Shown here one piece after another: positions 1 through 9,900 of a stretch of DNA of 64,000 nucleotides (positions are counted from its first letter, which is position 1; every line of letters starts with the position of its first letter). The position numbers and the translations under genes are program-made. The notes below the pieces were generated by a model. That model had not been told where the DNA came from and ran no database searches. It worked only from the letters and a program-made list of their open reading frames with translations. Source of the stretch: Ischnura elegans (lineage: Eukaryota; Arthropoda; Insecta; Odonata; Coenagrionidae); contig NC_060251.1 of assembly GCF_921293095.1 (NCBI RefSeq), positions 41,459,644 through 41,523,643 of the forward strand, in the 5' to 3' direction.

Positions 1-837
1 TCAGGTGTTCCACAAGGAAGCGTAATCGCCCCCCTGTTGTCCATTATATACATTAATGATCTCTGCTCCCGCATTAGCAGTAAAATACGTTTATTTGCTG
101 ACGACGCTGTCATCTATCGCGAAATTAGTGATCACTCTGACTATGAAATTCTATCATCTGACTTAAACAACGTTCTTTTGTGGAGCCAAGAGTGGGGACT
201 CGAACTTAATCTGAGCAAATGCATGGCGGTACATTTCTTGCGGAATTCGTTCAACTCTAACCACGTTTATGCAGTGGATGGCATTAATGTAAAGGCAACA
301 GACGAAGTGAAGTACCTGGGAGTTACGATAACTTCGAACCTCACGTGGGGAACACATATAAAGAATATTTGCGGCACAGCCCTGAAGAAATTAGGATTCG
401 TCAAGCGTATTGTGGGAAGATTTTCGAATGAGAAAGTAAAGGAAAGGTGCTATTTCGCTCTCGCCCGACCGCACCTTGAATATGCAGCGAGCATATGGGA
501 TCCGGTGCAGAAAGACTTAATCCGCGAACTGAATAAAATTCAAAGGAAGGCTGCGCGTTTCGCCAAAAACTGCTACGGGCGTACAGACAGCGTTACCCAG
601 ATGTTAAGCGAGTTAGGCTGGGAGCCGTTGGAGACTCGGAGGCTGCGCGCTAGGCTTAGATTGCTTGAACAATTGAGAATGGATATCTTTAAGAGCGACA
701 CAGAGAACATAATATTAGAGCCACTCTATATTTCCAGGTCCGATAGAAGCGATAAATTAAGAGAGATGTTTTGCCGAACGGATAGATATGCGAATTCGTT
801 TTTCCCCCGAACCATAAAGGACTTTAATAAACGCTAG
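1..837 (+). CDS. Non-LTR retrotransposon reverse transcriptase, C-terminal part (5' cut by window edge)
   Basis: The frame is open from base 1 and ends at TAG 835-837, giving about 278 residues. It begins inside the RT core with SGVPQGSVIAPLL, the conserved motif before the catalytic block, followed by LFADDAVIY, in which the ADD supplies the catalytic aspartates. Next come a KYLGV thumb-type motif and the RPHLEYAASIWDP / KIQRKAARF tail typical of CR1/Jockey/L2-group LINEs. No stop or frameshift interrupts the visible part, so this copy may be fairly young. The upstream endonuclease and N-terminal RT lie outside the window, so integrity of the whole element cannot be judged. A second, broken copy of the same family is inverted at 62216-62803. 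Confidence 0.93.
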   Translation, partial: SGVPQGSVIAPLLSIIYINDLCSRISSKIRLFADDAVIYREISDHSDYEILSSDLNNVLLWSQEWGLELNLSKCMAVHFLRNSFNSNHVYAVDGINVKATDEVKYLGVTITSNLTWGTHIKNICGTALKKLGFVKRIVGRFSNEKVKERCYFALARPHLEYAASIWDPVQKDLIRELNKIQRKAARFAKNCYGRTDSVTQMLSELGWEPLETRRLRARLRLLEQLRMDIFKSDTENIILEPLYISRSDRSDKLREMFCRTDRYANSFFPRTIKDFNKR

Positions 838-950
838 TCCCAACTTCGTTTGAGCACTTAATTTTTTTTAAGCTGTAAACGGCTGGTGTCCTAACACCCC
901 CTGCCACACGCCTTTTAGGCGGCTTGCGGGATATTATGTAGATGTAGATG
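1..950 (+). mobile_element. CR1/Jockey-group LINE, 3' part with UTR and tail
   Basis: The RT frame is followed by a short 3' UTR of about 110 bp (ctggtgtcctaacaccccct, then a GC-rich ggcggcttgcggg box) and a tail of TATGTAGATGTAGATG, a short tandem repeat as seen at many LINE 3' ends. The same UTR and tail recur in reverse complement at 62216-62290, which fixes the 3' end of the family at about 950. The 5' end is outside the window. Confidence 0.88.
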
Positions 951-2080
951 AAAGTTAAACTTTTATGCATTCATTTGTTTGCTATTTGTGTTTTCAACTG
1001 TAAAAAAATGTTTCTAGGTCTAAGTCTGTTGCGTATACTTGACCGGTTTACGTATTTAGCAATGATTTATAAACGTCTTCCCGATCCCCGAGCAATGGTT
1101 TACGTCGATCTTTTGTTAGGACTTTTTTCGCCAAAAATGAATCCCTCCTCCGAAAATCTGTTTTAACATCGCGAAATTGAGACAAGTTCAGGTACACGAA
1201 AAGGACTTTTTGCATCGGATATTTAACACGGCGATTTTCAAGGAAAAATGTCCAGAAACGAAGGCATTTCGCTCAGTAATGGACACTGAATGATCCACTT
1301 CAACCACGTAAGACCGGAGTTAAGCTCTCGATGTGGACTTTCTGACCACCAAATTGAGTTACCCCCCCCCCCCCCCCCCACTTCACCATGGTGATCGAGT
1401 ACTAATCAGATGTTCGAGTCACGGGCGTACCCAGTAAGGGGCAGCTGCCCCCCCCCCTCCCCCCTGGCAGCAAATATCGCAAATGTCTTCTGGGAAAATA
1501 TTTTTTCAAGCAAATAATTTTAAAAACTAATAAAGGGCTGTTACAGTTTCCTTAAAATGTTGATTTCATTCACCTTTTCCATGCTTAAATCTTGCCTACA
1601 ACTTGAATAACCATGCATGGTGGAGGCTAGCCATATGGCTTGCCCCGATATTTATTTCCAAATTAGTTCCAAAGGTTGAAAATTTGTTCCGTAGTAGATT
1701 CCAATGGAAATCCAAAGCAGTTCATACTGTGTCACATACGAGTTTGAAAGGTGTACAAATCAGTTGATGACACGGTAGGACGCTATGATGTCATGAACTG
1801 CTGAGTAACTTGTTTCAATTCCAAAGAAGTTCGAAAGCACATGCAAATCAGTGGTTACAAAGCACATACATGACAGTTCGAAATGGTTTACACAAAAGAA
1901 ATGTTTCCCCGAGTCGCAAGATTCATTGGGCTCTTAGCATTCATTTTGTTCGCAGAGTTCATATTTTCGTTCAAGTGATTCGTTTTGAACGATTCATTCA
2001 TATGAACTGAATCGCATGAATTAAACCACCGAAATGAAGTAACGTAGCGGGTAGCGAATGTGGTGCACTCTTTCTGTCAG
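951..2080. other. Intergenic, no gene seen
   Basis: No coding homology is recognisable here. Features are an 18-base C run (1362-1379) and C-rich DNA around 1440-1467, preceded by GGGCGTACCCAG, which resembles the degraded end of one of the hAT MITEs seen elsewhere in the window. No matching second end or target duplication was found. Confidence 0.5.
1362..1379. repeat. Poly-C homopolymer (18 C)
   Basis: There are eighteen consecutive C residues between GAGTTA and ACTTCACC. Such runs are prone to length error in sequencing, so the exact count is uncertain. Confidence 0.9.
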
Positions 2081-2083
2081 TAA

Positions 2084-2309
2084 AGGCCGTTTTACACGGT
2101 AGACGGAATTGCGCAATCTGAAGTACGTGCGAAGGTGCAATCAAAATTGCGACGTGTAAAGCTGTGAATTGCTAGAACACATGCGTGGATGCGAGACGGC
2201 AAAATAGCCCCTGTTCGAATTTCGTTCATGCATTCGCTCAATTCCACGCCATTTTAGAAATTAATGCAGCTATAACATGCGCAAATCCGTGTCCCGTGTA
2301 AAACGGCCT
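2084..2309. mobile_element. PIF/Harbinger-like MITE, family 1, copy a (226 bp)
   Basis: Terminal inverted repeats are AGGCCGTTTTACACGG and CCGTGTAAAACGGCCT. The inside is rich in short self-complementary GCGCAATT/AATTGCG blocks. The flanks are TAA and AAA, close to the 3-bp TWA target duplication typical of PIF/Harbinger. A second copy of exactly the same length lies at 20311-20536 with a perfect TTA duplication. It has no coding capacity. The superfamily call rests only on TSD length and sequence. Confidence 0.8.
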
Positions 2310-2395
2310 AAACGCTTTGCTGAAGCGGAGAATTCTCTTGACAGCAGGCGTGTTGTGGTGGTTTTGACGTTCACACAAGGTGACAAAAGGTGACA

Positions 2396-3470
2396 AGATA
2401 TGTGGAGGTCGCGTTCAACATTTGACCCCATGGCGCCGAAGAACAGCAGAGATTCCTACAACATATCAACTCGCAGCACTGCGCCATCAAATACATCGTG
2501 GAAGCAGAACACAATGGTCAACTTCTCTTCATGTTTGGCTTGGTGAAAAGAAAATCAACGGGTGCCTTGGGTATGGGCCGTTCACAGAAAGGAGACACGC
2601 ACATACCGCTACCTGGACGCATCCTCGAACCACCATCCAATGCAGACAACTTCCCTGCTGGCGAGGAAGAGGACCGGCTGGAGCCAAAAGCTAAGGCCAC
2701 GATGCCCAGCTTATCCGAGAAGATTGCTAGTGTGCTCAGAAAGAACGACGTCGCGACACGTTTCAACTGTGTCACAAAAATTGCAGATTCACTACCCGGA
2801 ACAAAGGAAAATATTCCTCTGGAACTTGACGAAGGAGTATATATAGAGTGCTCAGCTCATGTGGGAAATAATACATAGGCGAGACACGCAGATCCGTGTA
2901 AGTCTGAACGTTGGGACATCGAAGAGCTGCAATGAACTAGCAGCACCAACTGTCGGCTATGTCCAAGCATACATGGAGCGAACCTGGGGGTCTATGCTGG
3001 ACATGACCCACTCCTTGAAGACGCCAAAATTATAGCAAAGGAGAACTGATTCTAAGGCCCCTTGCACCACACCGATATCGGCCGATATTTTACCAGCGAA
3101 ACGATGCTTGCACACACGCCGGATTTTTACCGATCAAACGTACCATAAGTAGCTATGTTTTTGAGCCAGCGCCGGTGATCCACAGTGACAATGGCCGGCA
3201 GCTAACCGGCATTTTGCCGGTGCCGGCGCGTGGTCTGTGTGTGTGCAAGCTCCAATGCTCTCCCATTGTTCACTATTGGAATGTGGACGGTCGATTTTAC
3301 CAGCCGTCCAAAATCGGTGTGTGTGCAAGGGGCCTTACCTCGCCAGATCTGAAAAGCTATTGAGATCGTAAAAACAACAGCTAACTTCAACAGAGACCAT
3401 TTCCACAACGCGTGGGAAAGAGAAACCACCGACCAATGAGAGGTCAGCTATGAAAGATAGACAACCACCG
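2396..3470 (+). pseudogene. Penelope-like retroelement relic: RT C-terminus and GIY-YIG endonuclease remnant
   Basis: Reading across frames shows a decayed Penelope-type polyprotein. A degraded RYVDD-like box (RYVEVAF, 2396-2416) is followed by an open stretch with RFLQHINSQHCAIKYIVEAE and NGQLLFMFGLVKRKSTGALG at about 2447-2565. A frameshift then leads to RKETRTYRYLDASSNHHPMQ (2587-2646), a known Penelope RT C-terminal signature. Downstream are the EGVY and YIGETRRSV elements of a GIY-YIG nuclease at about 2830-2900, broken by stops and shifts. The C-terminal NFNRDHFHNAWERE remnant (about 3385-3425) lies beyond a MITE inserted at 3055-3335. The catalytic RT motif is lost, so the element is dead. 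Confidence 0.82.
3055..3335. mobile_element. AGGCC-terminus MITE, family 2, inserted in the Penelope relic (281 bp)
   Basis: TIRs are AGGCCCCTTGCACCACACCG and CGGTGTGTGTGCAAGGGGCC plus a terminal T, about 22 bp with two mismatches. TA flanks both ends. The Penelope-like reading frame resumes on the far side, so the MITE inserted after the retroelement. The interior is GC-rich and contains repeated GCCGG/CCGGC units. It has no ORF of its own. Confidence 0.8.
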
Positions 3471-3996
3471 ACCAATGTGAGAGCAGCACCTGGATGAGAT
3501 TAAGGCGGTAGATATCCGCAAGATTTTTCACTGGTTTCACTATATTTGTAAACTGGCTTGTAGGGCCGCAATGAATCGCTGTCCCCATGAACCATGCACG
3601 GGCCCATGAGGGTGATGGATCGTGTTCTTCATCATCTTCGACCTGAAAACAGTGCCAGCAAATGTCAGTACCGCCAGTACTGCCAGCAAAATTGTTGTCT
3701 TCGCCACGGCAACCGACGCGATAGTAACCGAAAAAAATGAAGAATTCCCCCGTTCTCATGTCGAAAATACGTTCACTCGCAACAACTCTCCCTTGTTCTC
3801 TCGGAAAGCCTTTTTACGCTCCGCGCCATTAGTTCGAACAGGCTTTGTACCTTCAACTGCTTTTGACGATTTGGCGATTTGGCAACTGCGGAAACGTGGC
3901 AACGCCACGACGGGGAACTTCGTGTACACGTAGTTGTCCCGTTGCACTGCGTTCTGTGTTTCCGTTATGTGGGTATCTGAAGAGTAACTTGTCAGG
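3471..3996 (+). promoter_or_regulatory. Sec63 upstream region / presumed 5' UTR and promoter
   Basis: This stretch lies between the Penelope relic and the Sec63 ATG. No clear TATA box is visible. A 20-bp imperfect duplication around CACCGACCAATG occurs at its left edge (about 3425-3476), and a CGCCACGG / CCGACGCG cluster occurs near 3703-3722. The transcription start cannot be placed from sequence alone. Confidence 0.35.
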
Positions 3997-6900
3997 ATGG
4001 GTGGCCAAAAATTTCAATATGATGAGAGTGGAGGAACATTTTTCTATTTTTTATTGTCATTCCTCGCCCTTTTACTAATCCCTAGCACATATTATTGGTG
4101 GCCCCGACAGAGAAAGAATGGTAAGTGTCACGCCTATACCGGGCTCGAAAGATGATTTTATAAATATTGAGAATTATGTTGCTAGTATAGTAATCTGACG
4201 TTTCACTGTGAATTGAAAATTATAGAAGCACCTGAATCTTCTCGTTTATTTAGTTTTTCGCTTTTTATATCACGTTTTAATGGTGCTGTAAAGTTTTATT
4301 TAGGCTCTTGGTGCTGAACTGAATTGGTTATTAAGGCATGCGTTGTGTGCCTGTTTGATTAATGTGGATTGACTAAATTTTAATGTTTTACAGATCGCTC
4401 AAATGGTGACAAGGAATGTCAGTGCTCTGATTGCGAGAAAAAGAAGCTCATTTTACTATCAAACGAGCCATGGAAGGTCACGAAACAAATTTTTATGTTA
4501 GTATAAAAAAATATGAAATGAGATATCTGAGGACACCTAAACACCTATTGAAGGCAGTTTACGATTCCAATTATTCTATTTTTTTCAGAAAAATTCTTCT
4601 CATCAGTGGGTGGGCAATTCTAATTTTCCTTGCGTACAAAGTTTCTCAGTTTGATTATGAGTATGCAAATTTTGATCCATATGAAATTTTAGGGATTCCG
4701 TTGGTGAGTGGACGTGTCATATTTAATTACCTAACTCAAGAAAGTGGTTGCTACTGTGAGGAATGCTATTTGTTATTTATTTCATTCGAAGGGGTCATCG
4801 CAAGCTGAGGTCAAGAAGGCTTACAGAAAACTATCTCTGATCCTCCATCCTGATAAAGAAACTGGAAATGAAAAAGCTTTCATGAAACTTACGAAAGGTG
4901 AGATTTATAACTGCCTTTTTTTGAGGAAAGTGTTGGAAAGGTTCTCAGTACTTTACACCCATCAATATTGTTGTCTTACATTTGGCATTTTTTTAATTTG
5001 CTACTTTATGGAATGTGTAAGTTTCAAATCCTAGCATGCTGTTAGATTTTGATGAAACCATGCCCCTGCTTTTCTTGAAATAGTTATGAACTCGTTGCTG
5101 TACTGAATTGCCTCTTGGGTCTTGTCTAATGTTGATAAAGTTGTTTATTTGGCTGCTGTTATCACATGGCTCTTGCAATGTCTTCTATTACTTTCACCAT
5201 TGTATTCTTTAAAATGCTTGAAGTTCACCTTCATTGAAAATCTGAAATATTTTAATGAATATTGTAATTTTTCTCTAAAAAAAGCTTATCAGGCCCTGAC
5301 TGATGAAGATGCACGAAGGAATTGGGAGAAATATGGAAATCCAGACGGTCCTGGGGCCATGAGTTTTGGTATAGCCCTACCATCTTGGATAGTAGAGAAA
5401 GAAAATTCTGTGTGGGTGAGAAAAATTTTCAATGTTGTTTTGAGCATATTACTGGTACCACTTTATCAGAGCAATATTATAAATGGTATATGATTGATGA
5501 AGATATGTTGTGTGTCACATATTGTAATAATATAGTAAACAACAACAATGAGAGGTCGAAGGGCGAAGCCGAGGAGAAGTGGTGACCAGCTTGGCAGTAG
5601 TGTGTGATGTTTTCAATACATCTGCAAAAGGATGGGGCAGTCAATTTTTTTTTGCCACAAATAGTTTTTTTTCCTTGAAAAAACTTATCACGCTGTGATG
5701 CCTGTAGGAATTGGGAAGAATATGGAAATCCAGCCCATTGTCATTCAACATCCCTCTTATTGGGTTCTTACGAAATTGTAAAACAAAGAAAAATTATGTA
5801 GTAAGTTTTGATTTTCATTCTACATTCAACCAAGGCACTTAAGCCTTGATGCCATCTATTCCAAACCCTGGACTTTTAAGAAATACAAATCGAGGATTTC
5901 TTGAAAAACAGGTTATGGTAGGAACAATAAGATTTTGAAAACGTCCTTAATGCAGAGCAGTGCATCCAATAGTGTGTGGATCTTTAGTATGTTGAGAAGT
6001 TGACAGGTCTTAAATTCATGGATTACAGTCATAATTTTGGCGTGCATTCATTCATAGCTATACTTGATGAATTGATATCATTATTAATACTTGTTCAAAT
6101 TTCAAGTTAATGGGAAGTTTACTGTACTTTGGTTGTATGTCATCAAATATGCAATGTAATGTATTTGTTGTCTAAAATATTATTTATTAACTCTTAGAGT
6201 GCAGGAACGTTTTTATACTTTTTTTCACGCTGACTGCGGCATTTACAGAAAATTTTTATTGCTGTCTGGATATCTTGCTCTAGGGCACTATCTTTCACCA
6301 TAACGATCGCCAGGAGGCTTAAATTCTACCAGACCATCCCGAGTGGCACGAGGTGTCTTCATTACTGGGGGTCTCTTCTGTACTGGCTGGCTGCTAAAAT
6401 CGTGAATTCCAACAGCCCTAGGGTTAATACATTCACTTTCATATTTGTTATACCTACCTCAGTTTGTACTTTTTGTACCAATCAATGAGAAATATTGTGA
6501 CCTATGGTGTGAAATGTTTAGTGGGGAAACATCCTGTATCAAGATCTTAAGAGATCATATTATGATTCTGCCTGAAGGGTAATGTTCTTTACTGAAGGCA
6601 AAGACATCTAAATTTCTTGTTGAAATTTCCTGTTTTGAAGAGAGATTGATGCTCTGTTACTATGTGCTTCTTCAAATTGTAAATTTCTTAAATATTTCAG
6701 GTTCTTGGTCTGTATGCGCTTGTCTTCATGGTTGCTTTGCCAACAGTAGTTGGGATGTGGTGGTATAAATCAATACGCTACTCAGGAGATCAGGTGAGTG
6801 ACAACTTTTATTCTGTGATACAGTATAAACCTTTTATTAGGAACTTTATTGAATTTTTGTGTTGTGAAATTTTGCAAATTCATCCTTGTAACTAAGTCAT

Positions 6901-9900
6901 AGCTCCAGTTCCAGGCCTTTCCCATGTGTAAAGCATGGAGAAAAACCTTATGTAGCAAACCTTCACAGTTAGGAAACCTCCCTGTAATGAAGTCTGCACA
7001 TTAGCGTTAGTTAGGAAAACAACCTCTCTGCTGTGGAATGTATAACTAGAAGTAGTTTTACCATGAGTTTATTTGTTATTTCACTTAGAAATTTCACATC
7101 ATGATAAGATTTTCTCTTCATTCTGACCAATGCCCTCGTTTTCACTCATTGGATTGAATGTTTAAGCAAACTTTGCATCTTATCAGAAATTGTGGCATGG
7201 CTTAGAGTGCCTTCTACTTACCATCCTTCATCTCATCATGGATATCGAATCTTCTCCTAACTCCCTATCTGAATAATTAATAAAGGTTGAGATCCCACAA
7301 GCACTCGCTTCAATGGCCACCAACCAGAGGCTTGCATAGAAAATCTAGAATTTTGTGCCATTTCCAATATTTTTTTTTCTGGGAAAAGGTGTGAGAAGTC
7401 AGGGCTTTCGAAATTTTATTCCATGTCATTTTAGCTCAACCACCAATATGTATTGAGAATCTCATCTCTTCTGGAAATGGACGGGAATTAGTATCCATCT
7501 TTGAGGCAGTTGGTCACGCAAGGGGCTTTATGGGTTTTGAACGTCCTTTTATTTATTTATTGAAGGAGTTGCTCCATGCAGCATTTCTGCCAATTTATAG
7601 TGACGCAGTGAAAAAAATGAAATTTTAACATAAAAAATCTGAGCTTAGAGTACAGGCATAAGATAGTATAGAACAAAATAGAAGGCACTAGGAAAGGGAG
7701 GTGGAAAGGGAGATTTATTTATTAGCCGAGGAATGGGACATGGCGAGTTTGACAAATGAGTTTAAGGAAAATAGGTTTAAGTCCTTTATTTGTAAGCTGT
7801 CGGAATTTCTCGTCTCTTAATAAAAATTCCATGAAACAGGAGTACACCACAGGTGCTACATGAGTGACTCATGTCTTCAATATACATGAACTCTTTGCTC
7901 CTAATGTGACAACATTAACCCGTTAAGCACCTCCGTGTACCAAACCCCCATAATATGGTATCACCGTGTACTGGTTGATTTCGTTTTAAGGAGGTTTTGT
8001 AGTGTAAATTTGTTGCTCTCTGTTAAGAAATTCATAATTTTTTTATGTAGTAATCAGTAACCATGCCCTTGGACTGTAATGTTTTTGAAATAGAAAGAAG
8101 ACTTATGTACTCCAATAGCCCTTAAAACTAGACTTTTTGAACCCGTCTATCACGTTTGGTTTAGTGTTTATAGCTTTGTTCATATTAAAAAAATGACTGT
8201 TTAAGGGTAATGGAAACAAGGCTATTGAATTAGTTTTTTAAAATCCTTTTCAAAATAACTTTCCTCGTCAAAATGTACTTCTTTTATTGATTAGAGTGAT
8301 TAATGGCATAAGTGAAAAATTTTCAAACCTGAGTGGGTGCATGCTTGCAGGGGCGCAGCTAGGAATCAAGGCTACGGGGGGTTTCAGGCACAACTAATAC
8401 TTGGAGGTCTGGTGGTGTGGTATACCCACCCAGGTAGGTGAGAGTTGAGGGGTCCTCCGCCAGAAAAAAATTTAAGATAAATGGTTCAAAATGTTAAGTT
8501 TTTCGACCTTCTGAGGGATATTTTGTGAATCCTCACACTATTCTATTGGCAATATTAATCCAATTAAGTAAAATATATTTCTTATAAATTTCTCTGAGCT
8601 CCCGGGGAGGGTTTTATCCCCCAAAACCCCCCCTCACTGTGCCACTGCATGCTTGAGACCTATGTAGAAATTTGTTCCATAAGAAAATCAGCAAGGTCAG
8701 TGGGTAGACAAGCCAGCTAAAACATGTGTTTGTGCCCTTTGGATATCTTATTCTATTCTTGTTTTGTGCTCTGGTTTAAGAGTTTGCCTCCCTTCCTTAC
8801 TCAATGCCTTACCTTGCCCAGCTTGAGGAAATTTCATTTCTCTAAACTGAATTTTCTTGCTTTGGATACTGTGTGTTTATGCTAAAACTTGTATTACTTA
8901 ATTCCAGGTTCTTCTAGATACTACTCAGATATATTACTACTTCTTCCATAAAACACCATCAATGCCATTGAAGAGAGTCATAATGATTCTTGCCGCCTCT
9001 CTTGAATTTGAGAAAAAGCACAATGGTGAAATACAAGAGAGACCTACCGACAATGAGGAGGTGCCTGTTGTAAGTTCAGTTATGATGTTTTTTAATTTCC
9101 TTAGTAATTTTGATGAATTTTTTTATGAATGCATTTTCTTGAATATCATTCATTCAGTCCACGGAAGAAAAGTATTTAGGGCAATTTAAATAGACATTGC
9201 AAACCAAATGATTACAGTTATCTAAAATAATACCAAAAGCAGTGAATCCATCAAAGACTTGATGGTGAATCACCAGGGGCCTAGGTGGATTTAGGGCGGT
9301 GGAACATGCCTTCCCCAGACGCTTAAAAAATACACAAAATTTTAAATACAGTTATCATTACATTTGTTTTATTTTGTGTATTATGGAGCTTCAATCATTT
9401 AATTTCATATTAATAACTTTCAAATGAAAATAAAGAGAGTATTTTCTACAGTAATTATTGTACTTTGTTTTTAATGCCAAATATGAGAAGACCTGTAAGA
9501 CCCTTGTGTCACCCCCTGGAAAAATCCTGGATCTGACCCTGACTTGGGGTACAGAATTAACTCGTGCATATTTTAATCTAAGTGTGCATTTCCAAGGAAA
9601 AAAAATGAAAAGTTTTTTTCTAATTAAGTGGTTTGAATTTTTAATGTATTACCTCCTTTGCTATTTTAAACACTTGCCTGAAATATATTTTTACTCTCCT
9701 TAATGCCATTCCATGCTTGAGTTTCTCCTAATGTCATTATTTTAATTGTTATTATTTTGTAAATGTCACCATACTAGGTCTGGAATCTGTAAATGGGATA
9801 ATACCATGGGATAATTATTTTCTGTGTGATTCAGTTCGATACCTCCTCTGCGAAAACGCTCAACAATTGCCCACCGAATCAAATCCGCTCATCTAGTAGC

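Noticed and set aside
4431-5585. Plus-strand ORFs of 87-125 residues
   Set aside because: They are Sec63 exons 2-5 read through into introns, partly in wrong frames; the spliced model explains every conserved residue.
7545-7930. Inverted LINE 3' end with (AATA)n-like tail
   Set aside because: Tail and TTGCTCCATGCAGC box are suggestive, but no RT residues or target duplication could be read.
9280-9545. hAT-like pair CAGGGGCCTAGG ... GATCTGACCCTG
   Set aside because: Ends look right but the 8-bp flanks do not match.
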